This document shows, one piece after another, positions 50,806-61,578 of a DNA stretch of 64,000 bases. Below the pieces are notes generated by a model, which saw only the letters and a list, made by a program, of their open reading frames with translations, did no database searches and had not been told where the DNA came from. Each line of letters begins with the position of its first letter. Within the stretch, counting starts at the first letter, position 1. Made by a program: the position numbers and the translations under genes. The stretch is from Ephydatia muelleri (taxonomy: Eukaryota > Porifera > Demospongiae > Spongillida > Spongillidae), in assembly GCA_013339895.1 (NCBI GenBank), contig JABACO010000013.1, positions 4,885,823 through 4,949,822 of the forward strand. Reading direction: 5' to 3'.

Positions 50806-51640
50806 GATGTGCCCTAAGTGTGGAACAGACATGCGTCTTGTTAAGAGAAAGGGCGTTACCCTGAGGATATGGTTTGGAAAGGGATGTAGAAAGGAGGTGG
50901 CCCTGTGATTGGGAACGTTTTTTGAGGGCAGCCACCTACTTATTTCACAAATCCTCTCCATGTTTATCTCTGGTCCACAAAGACTCTAGGTAAAATGATG
51001 ACATAAGTGGATGTAAGTTAGCCTTTGTACATGACATCTGCTGCCATATTGCTACATGTAGGTTGCTTGGCATACTGCTGTGGACTGATATAATTTTGTT
51101 CGGGACGTATGTGCCCATTCGTCGATCACCCAGCTGTCATAGAAGGCCAGGGTGTTGAGGTCGAAATAGATGAGAGCAAGTTCAGGAAGAGGAAATTTAA
51201 GAGGGAGGGTTGTTAATGGCCATTGAGGAATGGAGAGGACGACTGGTAAAGTGGAACATAGAAATGCTACCACACTTCTACCCATTAAACAGCAATATAT
51301 TAGACCTTGCAGCAATATGTACAGTGATGGGTGGAGTTCATACCGCAGCCTCAACACAGCAATCGGTTGGGTTCATAACACCGTAAACCATTCACTCCAC
51401 TTTGTATACCCAGCAATTGGTGCTAATACCCAAGGTGTTGAAGGGATGTGGAGCTGTTTTAAGAGAATGTTGAGGGAGGAGAAGACAATGCGCTCAAAGC
51501 TGTTCGAGACGTACCTTCCTGAATTTATGTGGAGAAAACGTTTTGGAAGTCCTCTTGCATTTTCTAACATATTGGAACACATTTCCGAACAAAGCATTCT
51601 CCAATATCCTGTTCAGGTTTATTATTATTATCTTGTTTTT
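50806..51640 (+). mobile_element. decayed Merlin (IS1595/ISXO2-like) DNA transposon
   Basis: A zinc-ribbon start, MCPKCGTDMRLVKRKG, lies at 50806. An in-frame stop follows at 50906, and the same frame continues with TFFEGSHLLISQIL. The first catalytic Asp is seen in VEVEIDESKF (about 51158-51185). The second catalytic region, YSDGWSSYRSL, and VNHSLHFVYP, AIGANTQGVEGMWSCFKRML lie in another frame within 51230-51688. This is the order of an IS1595/Merlin DDE transposase. The stop and frame changes make it inactive, and no terminal inverted repeats were confirmed. Such transposons are common in marine invertebrate genomes. Confidence 0.82.
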
Positions 51641-51699
51641 ATTTGTTTCCACGCCGCTACTGTAAGTTCCAGATCGATTCACTTATGACGTCGTATGAC

Positions 51700-54022
51700 A
51701 TTTACAAGTATCTAATCTGCAGTATAACCTTGTACTGTTTCGAGTGTTTCTGTCAAAAATTGCAATTTTTCCGGAGTGCCGTTTTGTGTGGGACAGTATC
51801 TTACGAATCGATGGTCTTTTCTTCTTGAAAATGACTATATAACGTGAAAGATGGTTTTAAATTGTAGAGTGGGGGGTTTGTAACGGGAGTGCTCAGAACT
51901 GTTCCAACAGAACGTTGGTGATTTTGTGGGATTGTGTAGCCTTTGTCCTTTATGGGAAGGCTTGATTCTTTTAACATATCAATCCTTTGTTGTTCAAACA
52001 ACAAAGTTTGCTTACTTAGCTTCACATATACAAATCTGAGCTTGCATCTGATACAAATATTGATGTGAATGCTTTACGGAGAAGCCTTGTGGTGTTGTTT
52101 CCAGGACATCTTCTGTTAGAGCATCAGATATAGAATGCTCCCTAGCATTGTATAGACATTTATTTCTATAATTCCATCTCCACAACATTCACACTGTACA
52201 ATCCCATCTGGAGATACTCCCCAGTGATAAAACAAGGGGTTGATGTGTAGACCATAATGTTGAACACAAAAATTAAGTGGTGCTGAGAGGAATATTTATA
52301 ATTAGCTCTTGCAACCTTCCCCAACTCAATAGTTAAAGGAAATTATTATTGCATTGACGCAAGTAACACAAAATTGATATATAAACTCACTTTGTTGCAT
52401 CACTTTGAAATGTCATTTTATGGGGATAACAAATAGCATTTATAAAGGATCAAGATGGTTTAGCTGGATTAATGTATACAGCGGATTTCATCTTTGATAC
52501 TGTAACCCTGCCCAGCTCTATATTCATAGATAGAAGACTTTGATTGCTCTCTTGTCACCAGTTCCAAGTGTTTAGCTTGCTCATTAGACACTGTAAGTGA
52601 ATTAAATACAGTTTTGGCCTTTTTGCGGAAACAATCCCATTTACACTGGTTTATAATAAAAAGATATGTAAACCAATCCGTAAGGCATTATATAGACAAG
52701 TGTTGCCATCAGTGATGTGCATAATACTGTGATGTACTTGAGAAAGAAATTAACATCACAGTATTATTCCAAAACTTCCCGTTTCTAGAAGAATGATAAT
52801 TTAAAATAGGTTGTGATTTATACATGGAGTTGCAAGTTATGTGTTAGTTTGGTACGCGTAATAGATATGGCCCATGGCATTGAAATTAAAAATTCAGAGC
52901 CTTAATTACAACACCATGATAGATACTCCGATTCTTAGTGCGTAAGAATCAATGTGTAGAGGACATTTCAGACTTGTAGAATATCAAACAATTTGAAATC
53001 ATGCCAGCCGGAAATACCATTAATTAATCATCATGTGAAACCTTGCCCATCATATACTGCTGCCCCTCCCCTCCCAAACCAAATCCTGGGAGGGGGGGGG
53101 GACCATGGTAGAGTGTTCAGCGTGTCGCTCATGATGGGACAGAGTAGCAGGTGTCAAATTCACACAGGTGAGGAGCGATATGTGTGGAAGTTGCGTAATG
53201 TTTATCCCCTCAGAACGTCTTCTTTCTGGGTTTAAGAGCATTACTCATGGCAGCTTGCAGCGCATATTTTCACACGCTTTGTATAATATGAAAGTACTCA
53301 ATAATCTTCTTAGTATCTGAGTTACGTTGTGTCTTGTAAATCTGTAAATTTGTATGTATATTTTAAGAGCACATATTTGAGTTGAGAAAACTAATACTGC
53401 CCCGGAAGCATAAGCATTGATTGATAATTGTACTTATTGTACTTTATCAGTACACATTCCATCAGCTGAAACGCATTGCATTGACATACATGTAGGTATT
53501 TAAGCAAGTTCCTTTATACAGGGTGGCTCACTAATGGCAAATTTGTCACAAGGTAGTTATATTATTAGGTAATAGCCAGCTAGTAAATTATGCATTTAAT
53601 TAATTGTTAATTAAAACAAAATGCAAATATCATAATCAAGTGCACAAATATGAGTATTTACAAGAGTGCAAGTAATGAATATGGAACACACAATATTGAT
53701 GTGAATTTTTTTTTCTTCCCTTACAGCCTTTCTTTATTGCCAACTTAGGGTTTGTGTTTCATATTTCTACTGTATATACATGTATAAGTAGTGCAGTCAA
53801 TTCTGTTGGATTCACCATTTCTCACCACCATTATAATTTATTCATTAAACTGTACTAAATAAATCACACAATGAACTAGCTGAAATTGAGTAGGAAATTT
53901 AACATGTATCGGTGAATACAGGTATATGTGTACACACTTATGATCGATCACACAAGCTGACAATTACATGCAAGTGAGTTTAACAATGTAATTCCAGAGG
54001 AAATCAAAAAAAAAGGACTACT
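51700..54022. other. intergenic, repeat remnants
   Basis: No gene recognised with confidence. A minus-strand frame at 51801-52025 (opening MKLSKQTLLFEQQRIDMLK) looks protein-like but is unidentified. Fragments of TIR family A occur at about 52615-52642 and 52850-52995, with the words TAGAGGACATTTCAGACTTG and GCGGAAACAATCCCAT. A G run lies at about 53091-53101. Confidence 0.5.
52850..52995. repeat. TIR family A, fragment
   Basis: Shares TTCAGAGCCTTA, GTGCGTAAGAA and TGTAGAGGACATTTCAGACT with copies at 5698-5939 and 17240-17495. An end-like block, GCGGAAACAATCCCAT, lies separately at about 52627, so this copy is rearranged or interrupted. Confidence 0.6.
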
Positions 54023-55392
54023 TTATAGTTCATCACCAGTGTTTTTCTCATCTGAAACTCCTGTTGCTTCGTGGCCACCGTCATCCTCATCATTTCCATC
54101 AGGTTTACCGTCAACATCAATTTCAACATCAGGAGGCACTGCTTTGCCTGGCCACTCGGGGACATCGTCATCATCACGATCACGAGAAATCATACGAACT
54201 CCATCCTTCAGCAATGGGTTTCCTTGGTGAGATTGTAGCACTTTAGCAGTTATCAACACTTCAAACATGTGCTTGGGACTGCCCTCTTTCAAAACATAAA
54301 TCTTTTCTTGAAGTGGACCATCCTGTGTTGTTTTTACTTCCACAGTTACAATGTTAGAATACTTCCCACCACCTTTGGTAGGTTTTGCAATCTTTATCTT
54401 TTCAGTAGGGGAAATACCTAGAACCTTAATACTGACATTTCCTTCTGGCGTTTGTGCAGTAACTTTGGAGCTTAAAGAGTGGACAACTGGGATTTCAGCA
54501 TGATATGTGTGATGAATGCTAAGAAGTCCTATGTGTGCTTCAGGATTTGGAGACTTTCCGTCAGCAGCCTTGACTTGCACATGCTCTGGTTCAAGAACTG
54601 TGTCTTGTGCAAAGCGCACATGTGACTCTGCATAAGCAAAATGAAAGGAAAGGTAGAATTCTATTATTGGAAATACAATTAATTTGTATGTACAATACTG
54701 AACAAGTCATTCAACCAATGGGGTGTGAAAGGATTCCAAAATGGTCTCTCCCCACCAAAAAAATCTACATGTGCACAGATTTTTTAGACGTAGATATAGT
54801 ATTATAGTTTTTTTGCCCAGCATGTTTCATTTAATCACACATGATTCCTATTCATGCAAAATGCAACATGCACAATTAGGACCGGTACAATTAGGCAGCA
54901 TTTGTGCGCGTAAATGTAAAGACCCGGTGCTTGCAAGCACTCTAAATACCAGTATTCCGATTCTTAACTAACTTACACAAACATGATTTTGAAGCGACCA
55001 GAAGCTTAGTTTCGGCGGAATGCATACAAATTGCATGTGCAACGGATGTAACAGAACCGCGTCTGCTCACGCAACCGTTATTGAACATACCACAAGAATG
55101 TTGCTAAATAAACTAGACGTTCAAGTAGGAGGTGCTTACAGCTAAAAATCATGTGAGTTTGTACATAGATCGCAATCGATTCCTTCATAGATACTTTAAA
55201 GTATCTATGATTCATTCGATGCTTGCTGTGATAGTATAAACCTTGGTGCAAAGCTTTAGGTTGCAACTAATCAATAACGCTATTAGATATAGGCCTAGGA
55301 CGTTGTCAAATACTGTCATAAGCCATCGTAATTACAAAGCTAACCTGGTTTGTGTATGAATTTACAATCACGCCAGAACACTTACTCGACAT
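54023..55392 (-). CDS. C20orf27-like: C20orf27 (UPF0687) homologue
   Basis: Two exons (55392-55386 and 54627-54023) give 203 residues. The first exon holds only Met-Ser and one base, with donor GTAAGT. The second starts Lys-Ser-His-Val-Arg-Phe, like the SHVHF of human C20orf27. The core pattern matches that protein: GLLSIHHTYHAEIPVVHSLS, then KVTAQTPEGNVSIKVLGIS, then LITAKVLQSHQGNPLLKDGV against human ARVMDRHHGTPMLLDGV. The C-terminal 45 residues are a strongly acidic Asp/Glu tail that the roughly 174-residue human protein lacks. Biochemical function is not established. The tiny first exon is inferred from splice consensus and phase; another upstream start is possible. It is transcribed away from DENND10, with 115 bp between the start codons. 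Confidence 0.8.
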
Positions 55393-55507
55393 ATCTTCTA
55401 AACTGTCCGCGGGATCGTGCAACAGGAACTCAATAAATTGATACAATATTACAGGAAATTGCCCTTTATTTACTCGCGTGATAAAGGCTATAATTAGATC
55501 CTACACA
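55393..55507. promoter_or_regulatory. probable bidirectional promoter
   Basis: The 115 bp between the start codons of the C20orf27-like gene (minus, 55392) and DENND10 (plus, 55508) must contain transcription and translation starts for both genes. A short GC-rich core, CCGCGGGATCG, lies near 55410. No clear TATA box is placed for either side. Confidence 0.55.
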
Positions 55508-58500
55508 ATGGCTTCTACCGGTCTTCTAGCCGTATCCCTTATTGGTGAGCACGGAATTATAAGAGTGAGATGGTTGGGGGAGGTGGGGGGGGGGGGAGGG
55601 GGGGGGGGGTATTTAACTCCATTTGAAGTGCTGGTAGGGGCCAGGGAATCCTGGACCCTATATGTGTTCGTAGGGTCCGGAGCTCCCAAGGCTGCTTGAG
55701 ATTTGAATGCTGTAGGCTGTAGGCTGTAGGCTGTAGGCATTTCATCATCATGCAAACCTATTGAACAAGATCAGCTCTATAAATAGTACACAATGTTTAT
55801 TTTGGCATACATGTCTAAAACAGATGCATGTTGGAATCATAGGACACGCGCATTGATGTCCGGGGGTTGGGGTTAGGAATTGGGCAAGTGATGGGGGAAG
55901 GGTGGGGTGGGATGAACAAGCTTGACCTGAACGTACATGTAATCATTGTCATCACAGGATTTATGATTTTTAAAAATGGAATATATATAGCCCATTGACT
56001 TTTCTTGCACTGAACCTTGTATGTTAGTGTACATATAATGCAATGCAAACGCTATACGTGTATATGGCGCACAACCATCATAGTTAGACCATGGATATTA
56101 GAGTAGATGATTAGACTCGTCAGCCTCTAATCAAATGTATGGTGGAAGATGTGTACATATGTTGTAGTAGTTTTATGGGTTAATTGTGATCACATGCAAT
56201 GCACCTTGGAATGTTGCTGCATTGATAGTGGTCTGAGAGTATCATTTTCATCTCTCACATATCATATCTCACAGCCTGGAGGGATGATGAAGCATGGGGA
56301 TCATTGTCAGCAGTCAAATACTATTGATTGTCATTACTGATGGGGGATCACAGTTCATTTCATCTGAATTTCAGAAGTTTGGAGTCACTTGTGGGTGGGC
56401 ACTGCTCTTTGAATCCTCCTGTAAACATAATTTCATTTGGTAAAAATACATGTACACTGTAGCAGTGTTTATTGGTATATACATGATCTGATGCATCAGT
56501 ATCATGCATTGGAGACCTTGGGATGTACCTGATGTCTGATTTCAAATTTACATTATGGCAAAATAGCATACATGTATAGTAGGTGTTCACTGGTTTCAGG
56601 TCAACAATCCACCTGAGTCCAACAATGACCAAAGGACTTCTTGGCTGATCCCTTAACTGTACATTGATGAGGTGCTTCCAATTTTGAACCTATTGGTAGT
56701 TCTTGTTAGTCAAATCCAAATTATGGTGCAGCTACAGTTCCCCCCTTCCACTAGGATTGAGACATTCCAGCATTGAATTTTAGATACTTTATGGTGTGCA
56801 TAATGTGAGGTCAAATTTCTGTGTAACCATGATTGTCCAAGCGCTATTAAAGTGTCATCCCTCTTTCTGGCTACTGATGAGATGGCTTTTTTTTCTGTTG
56901 GAGATAGCATAGCTTGCAATGCAGGCAAAGTTAAAGACAATTACACATACAAAAGGTTAGAGTTATTGTTATTCAGGACCATAATATCTTTGATAAAAAC
57001 TGTGTATGTCTAAGTTACAACTATTGAAGGTACCAACTTTACCTGTAAAAGATGCATATGCATGTGACAAACAGACACTCACATACTTGAAATGAAACTA
57101 TACATGAAGGTATGTAGAGTGGATAAATTTGTGGAGACCTATACCTATATATAGGTATGTTATTTGTACATGGTACTATGAAGTACAGTATAAATCTGCT
57201 GCTCCTCATTTGCATTCATGGCTATTTCACACTAGGTTATAGAATATGTAAAATCTTTTTGTGTGTATGAAGGAATAAGTTATATTTGACATTATACATC
57301 TATGTTATTGACTCAAGCAGGCTATTAAAGTGTAGTAACTTTTCACTGAAGCTGTATACAGCTATACTTCATTTGAGATACAATTTACGCTATGCTGCAT
57401 GAAGTACACTGTATCATGACCCAGAAATGTATTCACAGCTTTCTTTCAGTTCCCTCACTATACACTCCAACCTTTTAACCGTATCTACATATAGTTTCGG
57501 TAGCAAAGGCTAGAATGCTTGCGGGTAAGCAAATGCATTTGATGTCTTCAAAGTCCAGGCTGTGGACCTCTAATTATAAGTTATTCTTCATCTTAGCACC
57601 CATCCCCCAAAGCATTACTCAGGACTCAGGAGTATACAATGTAACTTCATGCAACAAATGACATCAGCATTGTCACATGTGCCTACATGTACCAAGTCTT
57701 CTCCCTAGCTACTCCACTTAACAGTTTACCAAGACACAACACCTTATCGTTTTTATGAGCGCAGTGCTCTTTTTTATAAGCGCCTGAGGCACCCTTCTCT
57801 ATTTTGGAGCTTACCTTCCTGAACAAGGCAATTTGCTATCCTTGCTATCACATCGTATGTGTGTTTAAAAAAACTCATATCATTGTATGGCATGACACCA
57901 AAGGTTGTATGTAAAATGAAGGTGAACAAGTTAACCAAGGTTAAATGACAAGAGGTGATCACGCATACACACTGGCACTCGTGGCACAAGTTGCAGCAAG
58001 TAGAGGTTGCCTTTATCCCCCCCCCCCCCCCCCCCCCTCCCCCCTCTTCCTCCTATTCTTCATTCTTCTCCATGTCTGTGATTTCTAATGGCTAGGGGGT
58101 GGGGACTGTTTTGCCATCTGAAAATAACCTCCAAGCTCAATAAAGGGCAGTAGTTACAGTGTGCAATAGATAGAACATTACGTAGTTACATTACATTGCG
58201 CATAATCGTAATAGGTAAATAATGTTCAGACTATGTGATCCAACTGGCTGCGAGTACATGTATTACATGTGGGCAGTGTGTCTGGGGAAGTGCTGGTGTG
58301 TGAAGATCTACTCCATCGTTGCGAGGGAGGTGGGCAGATCATTGCTCAGACATCTTATCACATCATTGATTTACAATGATGGAGGCAGACCTGGAGGCTT
58401 GGAGAGTGAGGCGTGGCAATGAGCAATGCACACTGTTGGCACATGTCATGAATGATACAAGCTCTATGCATGAGGGTCTCAATATTATCTATCCAAGGTG

Positions 58501-61500
58501 TTGGGCTATTAGCACCTGGCAGGCTTCATCAACCTGAAAAAAAGGGGGGGGGAGCAAAGTTTAGTTGAAACATTTTGGAGGGTGTCATTTAAAAATTTTG
58601 TAAGGTATGATGTACACATGTATTTTACATGTAAATGAGATTGACAAATGATTGTAATGTTTTTTCTTTCAGTCTGCCAAATGTATTCAATTGATTGCTT
58701 CACAACCATATTAAGCATTCATTTGTGTACTTAAAGTAATGAGGATTAAATAAAATTTTCTACCATCAGCCTAACTATTCCTGTTTCAACTGCATCTGTA
58801 GAAGCTTTTCTCAAATGAATTTGACTAAAACTGGGCTCTGTAACTGTTTAAGTAATTCAAGGCTGTCTAATAAAGATTCTCCTTACTATCAGATACATGT
58901 CTGTACATATACTACCCTTGATATAACGGAATACAACATAAGTTGTGTTTATTTACTTTTTGATGGTTTTAAAAGAAAGGTGGTAAAGGGGATCATATGA
59001 TCTCTCTTGTCTCTGCCACTACTTTAGTACACCACACTCTTGACACTAGCAATTGAAGCCTTTGCACCTTTTGGAAAAAAGAACTTCCATGTTTTCAGTA
59101 TCACACAGTCGCTGACCACTGCATCGCTATGACACTCTTTGACCAATGCATGTACAGACACAGCGTTTGGCCAAAATGTGCTTCCAAGGATTTAATATTA
59201 ATTATAATAAAACATTGATGGATGTGGGCGAAAACTACAAGTAATAATTGATCAGTGTGTATGGGTCAGCCAGATCATTGAATTAAACTCTTTACTTGTA
59301 TGATGCCCTGAATGATATGTGCAGCATGTTTGCCAGAAATTTCTACTTGTAATTACTATTCTCGACTATTTGTCTCATGAAACACATGTCAATTGTTGGT
59401 GCAAGGTTCGTTTTGTTATGATGCCTAGGCACATGTTAAAAATAGTGTTCTGTTTTAAGTATATAATTTGCTTACATGTATCTTTAATTTTTGGAGCACT
59501 GTGTTTCAAAAAATGTAATGATGTTGTGTAATTATTGTATTGTGTTATTTTATGTTTAGAAAAAGATACAAATAATGATATCCTTTGGGTGTGGTCATAT
59601 CCAACTATGGATGATGCAACAAGAGAGCTACTTTTGCGCAAGTGCACACTGAGTCAAGAAGAAGGAAAGCAACTTGAGTTCTCTGTTGGACACATTGGTC
59701 AGAAGTGGTACTACCTACGAAATTTCCAAACTGGAGGAACAGAAAAGTTAACGAAGGTATTTCATTTAACCATTTGTTTCTTAGGATATTGTGGAAGGAG
59801 GAGGCAGTTATTCATTTGTTCTATTCAAACAGGTGGTGTCATTTTGTATTGCTGTTCTTACCAAGGTAATAACAAGTATTGCTTTAGAAGGTACTCATAG
59901 GACATACAGTACTGTATGTCCATGTTGCTTATCCTATCAATGTTGTCTGACAGATTGTTTTCATACAGTTGTAACTTTTGCATACATGTACGTAGAAAAT
60001 ATACATGCATACATGTGTGAAGTTTGTGCTTTTGTAGTGTACTGTATTATGATTCAAAATACACTCACATGTACATGTAACTCGAGGTATATTCCTCAGA
60101 ATATTAACAAGGCATGATATGGTACTATGACTAGTTGCCACAATGGGTTAATGGAATTTATATATATATTTTGGTGAAGTTTGTGTGGAGCAAAGAAAAC
60201 GCTAAATGTTTTAACTAACATGAATGAATAATAATCAAATGATGCATAATGGCGAATTGTCGTCTTTGAAAAATATATGCGGAATCAGGCATCACTTAAA
60301 GTGATGCATTGAAAACAGTCATTGGGCGAGATAGAGGTAGACTGTTAAAGACACTTTAGCCACGCCATGCACAATGGCTTATTAGCTTGTATAACTACTT
60401 CAGACCAGAAAGAGGCACCCACGTCATTGAGAAAGGTTGAAAGATATTTGGAATATATGTTCTATGCAGTGTAATTGATACTATATCATGTACACAAAAA
60501 TCCAAACAAGTTCTATTCACTGCATATACTAAATGTAGCATACATGTATTACGTTTTTATTCAGTAAAATTCTGTTTAAAATTAAATGCTAAAACTGTGG
60601 GACGCAAAATCGACTGTGTGGGAAACTAATACAACAAGCAGTCAAAGTACTGTATTGTCCGCTCTGCAGTGTCCTACTGTCCCCTGTCTACCCCATTTGA
60701 ACTGCAAATGTGATATCACTTAAAATTGAAGGGCTCTCAGTGATGCAAATCCACAGATACGATGTGAATTCAACAAAAACTAAATGAAATTAATTTATAA
60801 CTCCTATGTCAGAGTAGGGCAGTTTAGTTTTACCAAGATTGTTCATTATTACATGGTACACTTTTACAGGACTTTAGCCCTGAACAGTATTTCCATCTTG
60901 CAAAAATCTTTGGGCTGTCGTATCTTACATCTGGCAGTCCTGTTCCAATTGTTGCTCACTACCTAAGTGCTTACACCAAAGGCAACGTGTCAAATCCACC
61001 TGAGGCATGTGAACCGTATGTAGCACAAAGTTATGATGTCAGAAAGGCATATACAGCATACTCCTTACGAGGTTTGTTTTCTATTTACAAAGTGGAAGTT
61101 AATCAAAGTGCACCATATCTGTATAATGGAGATTTCAATTGTCATTCGCAGATGTTGTTCGCCAATTTGGAGTTGAGACTGTCCTAGTGTATAATGCTCT
61201 GTTGCTTAAAAAGCGAGTTGCTGTTTATGCTCCAGCTTTGGACAGTGTTCTTCAACTGTGCCAGTAAGTTGCATGTATATAATTTGTAGTTATGTATGTA
61301 CATGTATACACCAGTTGAACATCCTCACTGACTATATTGATGTTCTATTAGAACACTTGGTTATAATGAATTTTAAATTATTTACAACATTCTTTGGCAT
61401 TCATTTAGAACTCTGCCATTACTCGTCTGGCATCGACAGAACTGGAATATTGTCTATCCTAATGTTGACTTAAATGACCTGGAGCTAGATGATCTTGCCA

Positions 61501-61578
61501 CTCGTAGTACCTATATTGCTGGCTTCACTGATACAGCTATTGAAGGAAGATCAGAGCTATATGACCTTTTTATAAACG
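55508..61578 (+). CDS. DENND10 (FAM45): DENN domain-containing protein 10 (3' end not found)
   Basis: Six exons (55508-55544, 59560-59756, 59833-59865, 60870-61071, 61152-61263, 61409-61578) read in one frame for about 250 residues; the human protein has 357. The exon 1-2 splice gives [15 protein letters not shown], against GLIEKDTNGEVLWVW in human. Later landmarks are [61 protein letters not shown] and [20 protein letters not shown]. The human protein is a DENN-family factor for late endosome homeostasis and exosome release, linked to Rab27. The remaining roughly 100 C-terminal residues lie 3' of 61578, perhaps outside the window. An acceptor at 61646 opens an in-frame stretch (VNSNVDSRICINASL) that I could not match. 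The first intron is 4 kb and holds G- and C-runs. Confidence 0.9.
55574..55609. repeat. G-rich tract at the start of DENND10 intron 1
   Basis: 36 bases that are almost all G, with one T and two or three A, 30 bp after the first exon. G-quadruplex formation on the non-template strand is plausible. A 7 bp CTGTAGG repeat (about four units) follows at 55709-55737. Confidence 0.85.
58017..58045. repeat. C run in DENND10 intron 1
   Basis: About 21 consecutive C, then TCCCCCC. Its length is likely variable or sequencing-sensitive. Confidence 0.9.
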
